Assembly: GCF_001544475.1 (NCBI RefSeq)
Contig: NZ_FCNW02000035.1
Location: 1-64,000 of the forward strand
Direction: 5' to 3'
Source of the DNA: Caballeronia humi
Lineage (GTDB): Bacteria > Pseudomonadota > Gammaproteobacteria > Burkholderiales > Burkholderiaceae
DNA length: 64,000 nt
Positions 15,539 through 23,984 of the stretch are shown here, piece after piece. A program made the translations under genes and the position numbers. The notes under the pieces were generated by a model that was given only the letters and a program-made list of their open reading frames with translations, ran no database searches and was not told where the DNA came from. Position 1 is the first letter of the stretch. The number at the start of each line of letters is the position of its first letter.

Positions 15539-16524
15539 GCGACACCTCCAGCCTGTTCGACGGCCCGGACGATCGCCCGCTGCGCCAGTTCCACCTTGAA
15601 CCCGTTCTCGCGATACGGCTTCGCCTCGCGCACGGCAAGCGCCGCCGCGCTTTGCAGCGTGGCGCGCGAGAGCGGCTGGCCGGTCAGCATCCGTTCGGTT
15701 TCGGTCGCGCGCCACGGCTTGTGCGCGACGCCGCCGAGCGCGATGCGCGCCGTCTTGACGGTCCCGCCGTCCATCTGCAGCGCCGCCGCGACCGAGACCA
15801 GCGCGAACGCGTAACTCGCGCGATCGCGCACTTTCAGGTATTTCGAGTGCTCGGCGAAGAGCGGCGGCGGCAGATCGACCGAGGTGATCAACTCGCCCGG
15901 CTGCAACGTCGTGTCGAGATCGGGGCGCTCGCCCGGCAGGCGATGAAACTCGCTGAACGGAATCGCCCGCTCGCCGCGCGGGCCGGCGACGCGCACGACG
16001 GCGTCGAGCGCCGCGAGCGCGACGCTCATGTCCGATGGATTCGTCGCGATGCATTGCGTGCTCGCGCCGAGGATCGCGTGGATGCGGTTGTTGCCTTCGA
16101 GCGCCGCGCAGCCGCTGCCGGGGTTGCGCTTGTTGCACTGTGGGAATGCGGTGTCGTAGAAGTAATAGCAGCGCGTGCGTTGCATCAGGTTCCCGCCGAC
16201 AGTCGCCATGTTGCGCAGTTGCGCCGACGCCCCCGCCAGCAACGCCTGCGACAGCAGCGGATAGCGCTCCCGCACCCACGCGTGATTCGCGGCGTCGCTA
16301 TTGCGCGCGAGCGCGCCGATGCGCAGGCCACCATCGGGGAGCGGACTAATCCGCTCCAACCCGTCGATATGCGTGATGTCGACGAGCTTCAGCGGCCGCG
16401 CGACGCCGCCTTTCATGAGGTCGAGCAAATTCGTCCCGCCGCCGATGAACACGGCGCCCGGCTGGCTCGCCGAGCGGATCGCGGCGGCGGCATCGGGGGC
16501 GCGTTCGTAGGAAATCGCATCCAT
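15535..16524 (-). CDS. paoB: Periplasmic aldehyde oxidoreductase, FAD subunit
   Basis: A 329-aa FAD-binding subunit of the xanthine-oxidase family. 'AVFIGGGTNLLDLMKGGV' is the FAD pyrophosphate loop and 'LRNMATVGGNLMQRTRC' the second FAD block. 'CYYFYDTAFPQCNKRNPGSGCAA' supplies the extra cysteines that hold the additional [4Fe-4S] cluster known in E. coli PaoB. It passes electrons from the Mo site through Fe-S clusters to FAD. Middle gene of paoABC: it starts 11 bp after the paoA stop and overlaps paoC by 4 nt. Confidence 0.92.
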   Translation of the reverse strand: MDAISYERAPDAAAAIRSASQPGAVFIGGGTNLLDLMKGGVARPLKLVDITHIDGLERISPLPDGGLRIGALARNSDAANHAWVRERYPLLSQALLAGASAQLRNMATVGGNLMQRTRCYYFYDTAFPQCNKRNPGSGCAALEGNNRIHAILGASTQCIATNPSDMSVALAALDAVVRVAGPRGERAIPFSEFHRLPGERPDLDTTLQPGELITSVDLPPPLFAEHSKYLKVRDRASYAFALVSVAAALQMDGGTVKTARIALGGVAHKPWRATETERMLTGQPLSRATLQSAAALAVREAKPYRENGFKVELAQRAIVRAVEQAGGVA

Positions 16525-16534
16525 GTCGTGTCTC

Positions 16535-17221
16535 CTACGCCTTGTTCGCCGCGACGGCCGAAACCGCCGCGACGATGTTCGTGTACGCGCCGCAGCGGCA
16601 GATGTTGCCGCTCATGCGCTCGCGGATTTCGTCGGCGGAGAGTTGCGGCGGACGGGCGCGCACGTCGGCGGTGACGGCGCTGGCGTCGCCGGCGCGGTAT
16701 TCGCTGAGAAGCGCGGTCGCCGAACACAACTGGCCCGGCGTGCAAAAGCCGCACTGGAAGGCATCGTGCTCGATGAACGCGCGCTGGATCGGGCTGAGGG
16801 TGTCGTTCGTGGCGAGGCCTTCGACCGTCGTGATCGATTCCCCTGTGTGCATGACGGCGAGCGTCAGACACGAGTTGATGCGCTTGCCGCCCGCGATCAC
16901 CGTGCATGCGCCGCACTGGCCGCGATCGCAGCCCTTTTTCGTGCCGGTGAGACCTGCGTATTCGCGCAGGGCGTCGAGGAGTGTGGTGCGGGCTTCGAGT
17001 TGCAACTCGTAGGGGCGGCCGTTGATCGTGAGATGAACCGGAAGTAGTGGGGCGGCAGCGGGTGGGGGCGCTACGCTGGCGCTCGGCTGCTGCTGCGCGC
17101 GGGCGAGCGGCGCGGCGCTGACCGCGACGGTCGCGGCGGCCGATTGCAGGAAGCGTCGGCGGGATGGTTTATCGGCGTGCTCGGGTTTTGTGGGGTCAGC
17201 GGGATCTTTGATCTGGGACAT
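16535..17221 (-). CDS. paoA: Periplasmic aldehyde oxidoreductase, [2Fe-2S] subunit with TAT signal
   Basis: A 228-aa iron-sulfur subunit. Twin-arginine signal at about residues 20-42 (PSRRRFLQSAAATVAV... ending ARAQ), then an Ala/Pro linker. An N-terminal plant-type [2Fe-2S] domain with CDRGQCGAC follows, and a C-terminal all-helical domain with 'CGFCTPGQ' and 'CRCGAY' for the second cluster. PaoABC detoxifies aromatic aldehydes in the periplasm of E. coli, and the same location is expected here. First gene of the operon; the 285 bp upstream (17222-17506) hold no gene and should contain its promoter. A PaoD/XdhC-type maturation gene is not adjacent. Confidence 0.93.
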   Translation of the reverse strand: MSQIKDPADPTKPEHADKPSRRRFLQSAAATVAVSAAPLARAQQQPSASVAPPPAAAPLLPVHLTINGRPYELQLEARTTLLDALREYAGLTGTKKGCDRGQCGACTVIAGGKRINSCLTLAVMHTGESITTVEGLATNDTLSPIQRAFIEHDAFQCGFCTPGQLCSATALLSEYRAGDASAVTADVRARPPQLSADEIRERMSGNICRCGAYTNIVAAVSAVAANKA

Positions 17222-17506
17222 GTGGATTCGACGCTCCTCGCTCGGTCGACTGGGCGCTGCGCCGGCTGGCTTGGCGCAGCTGATGCGGTCCGTTCAGAAC
17301 GACGAGCCGCGACTAACGGCAGGGAGCAAGGAAAGTGCCATGCAATCGAATGCGGGTTGATCAAGCCGTCCGCTATTTGTTCGCAGGTAAATGCTGCAAT
17401 CGGCGGTAATTTCGCACTTCAGTCGAAAAATTCTCATGGCGGCGGCGAAAGTCGCGCGACTGGCTAACGCCAGGTTGCCGCCACTTTCGCGCCAGATTCA
17501 GCAGTG

Positions 17507-17791
17507 TCAGTTCATTCGACCGTTGTAACTCGGTGCGCCGCGCGACATGCGGCCCGGGCCGTACGGGTCGGGGTTGCCGAAGCGCGGGATCGTGCCGTCG
17601 GTACGGGCGCGGGCGAGATCGGCTTGCACTTGCTGGCGAGTGAGCGGGCCGTTGCTCGTGTTCACGGGCCCGGTGGACGCGGTTCCGACCATCTGTTCGT
17701 AGGTATTCATCTGCGCGTAGTTTGTCTGCGCGCTCGCGGCGAGCGATGCCGCGCCGAGCGCGCAAGCCGCGAGGAATGTCGTCATCTTCAT
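17507..17791 (-). CDS. Secreted DUF4148-family protein
   Basis: A 94-aa exported protein. Signal peptide of about 21 residues (MKMTTFLAACALGAASLAASAQ). The mature part has 'LTRQQVQADLARARTDGTIPRFGNPDPYGP', which is the DUF4148 signature common in several paralogues per Burkholderia genome. Start at 17791 has GGAG 9 nt upstream. Function is unknown; DUF4148 genes are often stress- or phase-regulated. Confidence 0.88.
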   Translation of the reverse strand: MKMTTFLAACALGAASLAASAQTNYAQMNTYEQMVGTASTGPVNTSNGPLTRQQVQADLARARTDGTIPRFGNPDPYGPGRMSRGAPSYNGRMN

Positions 17792-17959
17792 CGTCGTTTC
17801 TCCATCAACCGGCGACGGGTTGTCGTCGCTTCTTGTTGTTATACGCGCTTGGTGGAGAATCGGATGTAGGGCAGAAGTGCAACTAACGGTCGATTTTTTG
17901 ACCTTCAGCGAACTGAGGGTGATTAGAAGGGCAGGGAATGACCAGGCCGTCAGAAGAAA

Positions 17960-17984
17960 GCGGGGCCTGAAAACGTAGCCCCGC
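17960..17984 (-). terminator. Probable terminator of the solute-binding protein gene
   Basis: 7-bp stem GCGGGGC / GCCCCGC with an 11-nt loop, followed on the minus strand by TTTCTTCT, 12 bp after the stop of the gene at 17996-18796. The stem is short, so strength is moderate. Confidence 0.55.
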
Positions 17985-17995
17985 CGTTCAGACGA

Positions 17996-18796
17996 TCAAA
18001 GATCCGCCGGATAAGGCGCCTTCAGCCATTTCGTCGAAAGCGTGTTCAGCGTGCCGTCCTTCTTCGCCTGCAGAATCGCCGCATCGACTTCTTTCAACAG
18101 CCGCGGCTCGTTCTTGTTCAACCCCACGTGATCCGGCGAACTGAACAGCTCGAACTTCTGTTCCGGCTGAATCGGCGGATTGCGCGCGATGATCGTCGCG
18201 CCGACATCGTTGCCGACCACCATCAACTGCGCCTGTCCCGACAGAAACGCCGAAATCGCGCCGTTCGGATCGTCGAAGCGCTTGATCGTCGCGCTCGGCG
18301 GCGCGACCTTGCTCACGCTCAAATCCTCCAGCGTGCCGCGCGCGACCGAAATCGTCTTGCCGGCGAGATCGGCCGTACCCTTGACCGGCAGCGACTTCGG
18401 CCCAAAAACAGCGAGGTAATACGGCGCATAAGGACGCGAAAAGTCGAGGATCTTCTCGCGCTCCGGCGTCTGTCCGACAGACAGCAGCATGTCGGCCTTG
18501 TGCGTCGCGAGGTACGCCATGCGGTTTTCACCGGTGATCGCCACGAGTTCGACCTTCGCCTTCAGCGCGCGGCCGAGGTAATCCGCCATTTCGATGTCAT
18601 AGCCCTGCGGCTTCATGTCCGGGCCGATCGAGCCGAACGGGGGATAGTCCATGAACACGCCGATGCGCACGACGCCGCTCTTCTGGATCGTATCGAGGGC
18701 GTCGGCGTGGGCCGTCGACGTGAACGCGGCAAACGATGCGGCAAGGGCGAGCGTCGCGCAGAACTGCGTGGCGAGGCGGGAAACGCGAGTCGTCAT
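17996..18796 (-). CDS. Amino-acid ABC transporter substrate-binding protein (orphan)
   Basis: A 266-aa periplasmic binding protein of family 3 (SBP_bac_3). Signal peptide to about residue 32 ('CATLALAASFAAFTSTAHA'), then 'SGVVRIGVFMDYPPFGSIGPDMKPQGYDIEMADYLG' typical of polar amino-acid receptors, 'MLLSVGQTPEREKILDFSRPY', and 'KKDGTLNTLSTKWLKAPY' at the end. Start at 18796; a longer frame to 18907 adds non-homologous residues ahead of the signal. No permease or ATPase gene is adjacent, so it must work with components encoded elsewhere. Confidence 0.88.
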   Translation of the reverse strand: MTTRVSRLATQFCATLALAASFAAFTSTAHADALDTIQKSGVVRIGVFMDYPPFGSIGPDMKPQGYDIEMADYLGRALKAKVELVAITGENRMAYLATHKADMLLSVGQTPEREKILDFSRPYAPYYLAVFGPKSLPVKGTADLAGKTISVARGTLEDLSVSKVAPPSATIKRFDDPNGAISAFLSGQAQLMVVGNDVGATIIARNPPIQPEQKFELFSSPDHVGLNKNEPRLLKEVDAAILQAKKDGTLNTLSTKWLKAPYPADL

Positions 18797-18903
18797 GATG
18801 GTGGCCTGAGGAGTTGAACGAGGAAGGTCGATGCACTCTAGGTACGCCAAAATCCCGTCACAATCGAAATGTGCGCATGCCAGCCATGAGCGGCGCGCAT
18901 GGA

Positions 18904-19431
18904 TCACTTGATCAGGCGAAGCGCTTCCTTGAATTCGGGACGCTGGCAGGTGCCAAGCCAGTTGAAGATCGTGGTTTCGGTGGTCGTCAGGCGGGCGCCT
19001 TCCTGCTGCGCGCGGCTGATCGCGATCGACTTGTTCTTCAAGTTGCGCGAGCCGATGGCGTCGGCTATCAGCTCCACTCGATAGCCGAGCCGCAGCAACC
19101 CGAGCGTCGTGAGCAGCACGCAGACATGCGCTTCGGCGCCCGCGACAAATAGCACGCTGTCCTTCGGCGCAGGCAACGCGGCGATGAAGGCATCGTTGAG
19201 CGTGGCATCGAAGGTATCTTTTTCGATCACGCGATGCGTCGCCAACAGCAACCCGTCGACGGTCGCGCCCAGCCCGCGCGGATTCTGCTCAGTCGCCACG
19301 ACAGATACGCCGAGCAAATCCGCCGCCCGCACGAGCGCACTGCAATTGCGCATGAGCGTGGCGTGGTCGTCGATGTGCGGCATGAGCTTTTGCTGCACAT
19401 CGACGACCAGCAGAACCGCTTTAGGTTTCAC
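18904..19431 (-). CDS. Isochorismatase-family cysteine hydrolase
   Basis: A 175-aa hydrolase with the family's Asp-Lys-Cys triad visible: Asp in VVDVQQKLM near residue 10, Lys in 'VIEKDTFDATLND', and the nucleophile Cys in 'VAGAEAHVCVLLTTLGLL'. The family hydrolyses isochorismate, nicotinamide, N-carbamoyl amines and similar amides; the substrate here is not determinable. It starts with GTG at 19431 and overlaps the upstream GNAT gene by 11 nt, so the two are translationally coupled. Confidence 0.85.
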   Translation of the reverse strand: MKPKAVLLVVDVQQKLMPHIDDHATLMRNCSALVRAADLLGVSVVATEQNPRGLGATVDGLLLATHRVIEKDTFDATLNDAFIAALPAPKDSVLFVAGAEAHVCVLLTTLGLLRLGYRVELIADAIGSRNLKNKSIAISRAQQEGARLTTTETTIFNWLGTCQRPEFKEALRLIK

Positions 19432-20701
19432 TTTCCATGATCCGGTCGATGAGCCGCGCGTTCTCGCCCGCCGAGCCGATGCCCGCGTGCTTCGCCATCG
19501 GCACGAAAAAATGCATCGCGACGGGCAATTTCGAGCGTTCGAGCCAGCTCGTCAGATGCGCGTTCAGCCGATGCGCGGGCGCCTTCAGCTCCTCGCGCAG
19601 CACGGGCGGCAGCTTCTCGAAATGCTTCATCTCCGTCTGATACGGCTCGGGCGCGACGCAGAGCGCGTTCGGCCGGCCATCGACATCGACGGGAAGCCGC
19701 TCCAGCGCCTGGTGCAGCAGCGCGACGCCGAGCCCCTCGCCGCGCCACGGCTTGCGCACTTCCCACATGCTGATATAGACCACGCGATGCGCGTTGAACA
19801 CGCGGCACAGGTCCGTGTCGAGCGCTTCGGTCGCGGCGAGCGCGAGCGACAGCATCTCGCCCGAGTAGGTATCGAGCACGTAGACGAGGTCGGCGCTGCT
19901 GTGGATCGGCGGCACCTTCACGAGCTTCAACTCCACCGCAGCCGCGACGATGTCCGTCCCGACCTCGTGGAACACGGCGAAGGCGGTGCCGAGCCGTTCG
20001 TCATCGACTTGCGGATATTCGTGGCGATACGTCATCGTGAAATGAAACGGCCCGATCTTTTCGCGATAGGCGAGCGGGCGATCCACGTCGTAGTCGCTCG
20101 TGCCTTCGAGGCCGTATGGGTCGTAGTCGCGCTTTTCGCGGTTCTCGCCTGTCTTCAGCGCGACGAGCGGACGGCGCGATTCAGGCACGAGATCCTCGGG
20201 CAAGCCCTCCCACGCGAGGCGCAGGAACTCGCGCGCGCCGCGATAGTGCGTCTCGAAAAGCGTGATCAATTGATGTGTCGCAACCGGATCGATGATCTTC
20301 TGCACGCAGTCGAGCGCGCGGTCGAGCAACTGGTCGGCTTCGGCCGGATCGGGCGCGAGGTGCGGCTCGCCGGGCGCCGGGCTTGCCGGCAAACCTTCGG
20401 CGAGACGTGCCTTGTGCGTCAGGTCGAGCCATTCGTCGGCGGCGCGCTCGGCGAGATAGCCCGCCGCGATGCGGTAGCCCGGCAGCACGATCGACTGGCC
20501 GGTGGTCCCGAGCGGGAAGACGTACGCGTCGGACAGCGCCTCGTCGACGGTCACCGAGCGGAAGGTTTCGCGCGGCGAGACCGCGTTCGCGTCCGAATCG
20601 AAACGATCGTGCGACAGCACGTGCGCAACGAGATCGGACGCCGTGGGGCCGAAATCGGACCCATCGCCGGGAAGCAGCTTCAGCAAGGACAGGTTGCTCA
20701 T
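19421..20701 (-). CDS. GNAT-domain protein of unknown function
   Basis: A 426-aa protein. The C-terminal half carries a GNAT-like acetyl-CoA site: 'VVYISMWEVRKPWRGEGLGVALLHQALERLP', with RGEGLG as the Q/RxxGxG/A motif. The N-terminal half (about 1-200) is not recognised and includes an acidic segment 'APGEPHLAPDPAEADQLLDRALD'. Start at 20701 (MSNLSLLKLLPGDG) is preferred because GGAG lies 9 nt upstream; two earlier Mets exist. It is cotranscribed with the isochorismatase-type hydrolase. Substrate unknown. Confidence 0.7.
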   Translation of the reverse strand: MSNLSLLKLLPGDGSDFGPTASDLVAHVLSHDRFDSDANAVSPRETFRSVTVDEALSDAYVFPLGTTGQSIVLPGYRIAAGYLAERAADEWLDLTHKARLAEGLPASPAPGEPHLAPDPAEADQLLDRALDCVQKIIDPVATHQLITLFETHYRGAREFLRLAWEGLPEDLVPESRRPLVALKTGENREKRDYDPYGLEGTSDYDVDRPLAYREKIGPFHFTMTYRHEYPQVDDERLGTAFAVFHEVGTDIVAAAVELKLVKVPPIHSSADLVYVLDTYSGEMLSLALAATEALDTDLCRVFNAHRVVYISMWEVRKPWRGEGLGVALLHQALERLPVDVDGRPNALCVAPEPYQTEMKHFEKLPPVLREELKAPAHRLNAHLTSWLERSKLPVAMHFFVPMAKHAGIGSAGENARLIDRIMESET

Positions 20702-20818
20702 GGTAGCCATCTCCGAGACGTGGGGCTCCATCGTAACAAACCGTTGCACGGATGGCGGGGCGAGATCGCGGCGCGCCGGTTGCTACCGCATTCGTGGTTC
20801 GGGTCAGGAGGACGAAAT

Positions 20819-21214
20819 ATGAATACGCTTCACGAGGGCGGCTGCGCGTGCGCTGCCGTACGCTTTCGGGTCATGGCGGCGCCTCTGCGCGTCGGCCTGT
20901 GCCATTGCATGACATGCCGGCGGATTCATGGCTCGGCGTTTGGAGTCTATGCGGTTTTCGGACGCGCTGACGTGGAGTTTTCCGGCCGAACCCAGGCGTG
21001 GCGGAGTTCCGCCGAGGCGGAGCGCCATTTTTGCCCGGTGTGCGGATCGGTGGCGTTCATGGCCTATCTGGACTCGCCCGAGATCGACGTGCCGCTCGGC
21101 GCGTTCGATGAAACCGGCGTGTACGAGCCGGCCTACGAGCTTTGGTGCCGGCGCCGCGAGCCGTGGCTGCCGCGCGGCGTTCGCACGGAATACGAAGAGG
21201 ATCGGCCGGAATGA
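20819..21214 (+). CDS. GFA (glutathione-dependent formaldehyde-activating)-like protein
   Basis: A 131-aa zinc protein of the GFA/CENP-V family. The zinc cysteines are visible as GGCACAAVRF, CHCMTCRR and FCPVCGS. The original family enzyme speeds formation of S-hydroxymethylglutathione, but most bacterial members are uncharacterised. A strong AGGAGG lies 8 nt before the ATG at 20819. It begins a short run of plus-strand genes (NTF2-like, O-methyltransferase) with separate ribosome sites. Confidence 0.87.
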   Translation: MNTLHEGGCACAAVRFRVMAAPLRVGLCHCMTCRRIHGSAFGVYAVFGRADVEFSGRTQAWRSSAEAERHFCPVCGSVAFMAYLDSPEIDVPLGAFDETGVYEPAYELWCRRREPWLPRGVRTEYEEDRPE

Positions 21215-21284
21215 AACGCTCGCCGCCGCGCGAGCCGCGACGTATTCTGCTACTTCGACCACGCACGCAGCGGAGGAGACAGCC

Positions 21285-21668
21285 ATGAGCCAGCAGCTAG
21301 CCGTTCTGCAAGACGCGTACAAGTGTTTCGAACGAGGCGACATCGACACGGTCATGAAGTACATCGCCGAGGACGTCGAATGGCGCGTGGTCGGGCCGGC
21401 GAGCGTGCCGTTCGGCGGGACGCGTCGTGGACGGCAGGCCGTGGCGGAGTACTTCCGTCAGCTCGCCGAAGGCGATGAAATCACGGGGCACGAGGTGCGC
21501 GAGGTCATCGACGCGGGCGACAAGTTCGTCGTGCTCGGTCACGTGAAGGCAAACGTGCGCGCGACCGGCAAGCCGTACGAGACGGAATGGGTGCACATCG
21601 TGACGATGAAGGACGGTCTGCTCACGCGCTGGATCGAGTTCTTCGATACGGCGGCGAGGCAATGCTGA
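21285..21668 (+). CDS. NTF2/SnoaL-like protein
   Basis: A 127-aa protein with the cone-shaped SnoaL/NTF2 fold signature: 'LQDAYKCFERGDIDTVMKYIAEDVEWRVVGPASVPFGGTRRGRQAVAEYF' followed by 'HIVTMKDGLLTRWIEFFDT'. Such proteins serve as small-molecule isomerases, hydrolases or binding proteins; the role here is unknown. GGAGGAGAC precedes the ATG at 21285. Confidence 0.85.
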   Translation: MSQQLAVLQDAYKCFERGDIDTVMKYIAEDVEWRVVGPASVPFGGTRRGRQAVAEYFRQLAEGDEITGHEVREVIDAGDKFVVLGHVKANVRATGKPYETEWVHIVTMKDGLLTRWIEFFDTAARQC

Positions 21669-21699
21669 CGCGCGCGTTATTCGCAAGAGGAGGCGCCGC

Positions 21700-22302
21700 T
21701 TGATCCACCTCGACCCGCCCACGTCCGCGCTTCTCGCACGGCTCGAACGCTTCGCCGCCGACCACGACGCCAGCGCCGCAGATCGCAGCCAGAAGATGCT
21801 GAACCTAGAGCGCCCGACGGCCGAACTCGTGTTCCTGCTGATCGCGTCGGCCAGTAGGCGGCGCGTGCTGGAGATCGGCACGTCGAACGGCTATAGCGCG
21901 ATCTGGCTTGCAAACGCATTACGCGTGAGCCGCGAAGACACGCTCATCAGCATCGAACGTGATCCGGCGAAGGCGGCCCTCGCGCGCGCGAACCTGCGGG
22001 CGGCATCGCTGGACACGCGCGTCACGGTGCTCGAAGGCGATGCGACCGCGCTTTGCGAATCGCTCGCGGGCTACTTCGATTGCGTGTTCTTCGACGCCGA
22101 TCGCGTCAGTGCCCCCGCGCAGCTCGCGGCGCTTTTGCCGAAGCTCACGGACGACGCGCTGCTGCTCGCCGACAACGTGCTTTCGCATCCCGGTGAAATC
22201 GCGGGCTACCTCGCCGCCGTCGATAAAACCGGTCAGTTCGACACGCTCACCGTGCCGGTCGGCAAGGGCTTGCACATCGCGCGCCGGCGTCACGCGCTGT
22301 AA
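21700..22302 (+). CDS. Class I SAM-dependent O-methyltransferase
   Basis: A 200-aa methyltransferase of the CCoAMT/O-MT (family 3) type. 'RRVLEIGTSNGYSAIWLANALR' is the SAM-binding motif I, 'LISIERDPAKAALARANL' motif II, 'YFDCVFFDADRVSA' the metal/catalytic Asp block, and 'LLLADNVLSHPGEI' with the typical D-N. Start codon is TTG at 21700 behind AGAGGAGG; no nearby ATG fits. The acceptor substrate is unknown. Confidence 0.85.
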   Translation: MIHLDPPTSALLARLERFAADHDASAADRSQKMLNLERPTAELVFLLIASASRRRVLEIGTSNGYSAIWLANALRVSREDTLISIERDPAKAALARANLRAASLDTRVTVLEGDATALCESLAGYFDCVFFDADRVSAPAQLAALLPKLTDDALLLADNVLSHPGEIAGYLAAVDKTGQFDTLTVPVGKGLHIARRRHAL

Positions 22303-22379
22303 CGAATGTGCAGGAACCGCGTCGGCATAAGACATGTCCGAAGAATTGAACGAAGCTCCACTCCAAGGACCATCGACAC

Positions 22380-23945
22380 ATGACGAAGCAACCGATAAGC
22401 GGCAGCGACAAGGTTGATCCGGAAGGCGCGAAGTGCGTGGGCGCCTGCGATCCGGCGGAACAAATCGAAGTGGTCGTGATGTTGCGGCGGCAAGATGAGC
22501 AAGGCTTTCGCGAGCTGATGGCGAAGATCGACGCGGGGGAATCGCCCGCGCCCGTTGCGCGCGACGCGTTCGAAAAGCGCTTCGGCGCGTCGCAGGAGGA
22601 CGTCGATAAGGTCACGAAATTCGCCCATCAGTACGGCCTTCAGGTGGTGCGCGCGGACCGGGGCTCGCGCAGCGTCGTGCTCAAGGGGACGATCGAGCAG
22701 TGCCAGAAGGCGTTCGACGTCAAGCTCGAACGCTTCGAACATCACAACATCGGCGAGTATCGCGGGCGCACCGGCCCCGTCAACGTGCCCGACGAGATGC
22801 ACGACGCGGTCACCGCCGTGCTCGGCCTCGACAGCCGTCCGCAGGCGCGTCCGCACTTTCGGTTCCGGCCACCGTTCAGGCCGGCGCGCGATCTGGCGGG
22901 CACGTCGTTTACTCCCGTCGATCTCGCGCGCCTCTACGGCTTCCCTGAAGGCGACGGCGCGGGCCAGTGCATCGGCATCGTCGAACTAGGCGGCGGCTAT
23001 CGCGCGAGCGACCTCGGCGCGTATTTCTCGAAGCTCGGCGTGAAGGCGCCGAAAGTCGTCGCGATCGGCGTCGACGAGGCGAAGAACGCGCCGACCGGCA
23101 ACCCCAACGGCCCGGACAGCGAAGTCACGCTCGATATCGAGATAGCCGGGGCGATCGCGCCGGGCGCGGTGATCGCCGTGTATTTCGCGCCGAACAGCGA
23201 CGCCGGTTTCGTCGATGCCGTCAACCGCGCGATCCACGATTCGGTCAACCGGCCGTCGGTCGTGTCGATCAGTTGGGGCGGCCCGGAATCGTCGTGGTCG
23301 GCGCAATCGGTCAGCGCGTTCAACGACGTGCTGCAGACGGCCGCCGCGCTCGGCGTGACCGTGTGCGTCGCCTCGGGCGACAGCGGTTCGGGCGATGGCG
23401 TCGGCGACGGGCGCGATCACGTCGATTTCCCGGCGTCAAGCCCGTACGCGCTCGCGTGCGGCGGCACGAACCTCGCGGCATCGGCGGCGGGCGGCATTCA
23501 GCGGGAAACCGTCTGGAACGACGGCGCGCAGGGCGGGGCGGGTGGCGGCGGTGTAAGCGCGACGTTTGCGTTGCCGGTATGGCAGAAAGGTTTGTCCGTG
23601 GCGCGTGTGGGCGGCGGGACGGCACCGCTCACGAAGCGCGGCGTGCCCGACGTCGCCGGCGACGCCTCGCCGATGACCGGCTATGAAGTGCTGATCGACG
23701 GCAGCGAGACGGTGGTTGGCGGCACGAGCGCCGTCGCGCCGCTGTGGGCGGCCTTGATCGCGCGCATCAACGCGATCGGCGGAAAGCCCGCCGGCCTCAT
23801 CAACCCGAAGCTGTATCGCGCGTCGGCCTGCCGCGACATTACGCAAGGCGACAACGGCAGTTTCGCGGCCGCGCCCGGCTGGGATGCCTGCACGGGACTC
23901 GGCAGCCCGGACGGCGCGAAGGTGGCGGCGGCTTTGAAAGCATAA
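22380..23945 (+). CDS. Sedolisin (S53) family serine-carboxyl peptidase
   Basis: A 521-aa kumamolisin-like acid endopeptidase. Residues about 25-170 form the activation pro-domain ('MLRRQDEQGFRELM', 'KAFDVKLERFEHHN'). The catalytic Glu248-x3-Asp252 pair is in SEVTLDIEIAGAI, the oxyanion block in VVSISWGGPE, and the nucleophile Ser450 in GGTSAVAPLWA. 'CRDITQGDNGSF' is the C-terminal calcium site. No classical signal peptide is seen at the N-terminus (MTKQPISGSDKVDPEG), so the export route is unclear. An S10 carboxypeptidase gene follows 39 bp downstream, suggesting an acid proteolysis pair. Confidence 0.92.
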   Translation: MTKQPISGSDKVDPEGAKCVGACDPAEQIEVVVMLRRQDEQGFRELMAKIDAGESPAPVARDAFEKRFGASQEDVDKVTKFAHQYGLQVVRADRGSRSVVLKGTIEQCQKAFDVKLERFEHHNIGEYRGRTGPVNVPDEMHDAVTAVLGLDSRPQARPHFRFRPPFRPARDLAGTSFTPVDLARLYGFPEGDGAGQCIGIVELGGGYRASDLGAYFSKLGVKAPKVVAIGVDEAKNAPTGNPNGPDSEVTLDIEIAGAIAPGAVIAVYFAPNSDAGFVDAVNRAIHDSVNRPSVVSISWGGPESSWSAQSVSAFNDVLQTAAALGVTVCVASGDSGSGDGVGDGRDHVDFPASSPYALACGGTNLAASAAGGIQRETVWNDGAQGGAGGGGVSATFALPVWQKGLSVARVGGGTAPLTKRGVPDVAGDASPMTGYEVLIDGSETVVGGTSAVAPLWAALIARINAIGGKPAGLINPKLYRASACRDITQGDNGSFAAAPGWDACTGLGSPDGAKVAAALKA

Positions 23946-23984
23946 CCCTCGCAGTAAAAACAACGACGACCAGGAGCGACGACG

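Noticed and set aside
13316-16279. 987-aa version of the aldehyde oxidoreductase large subunit
   Set aside because: The first about 247 residues are a shadow of paoB. The true start is the ATG at 15538, overlapping the paoB stop.
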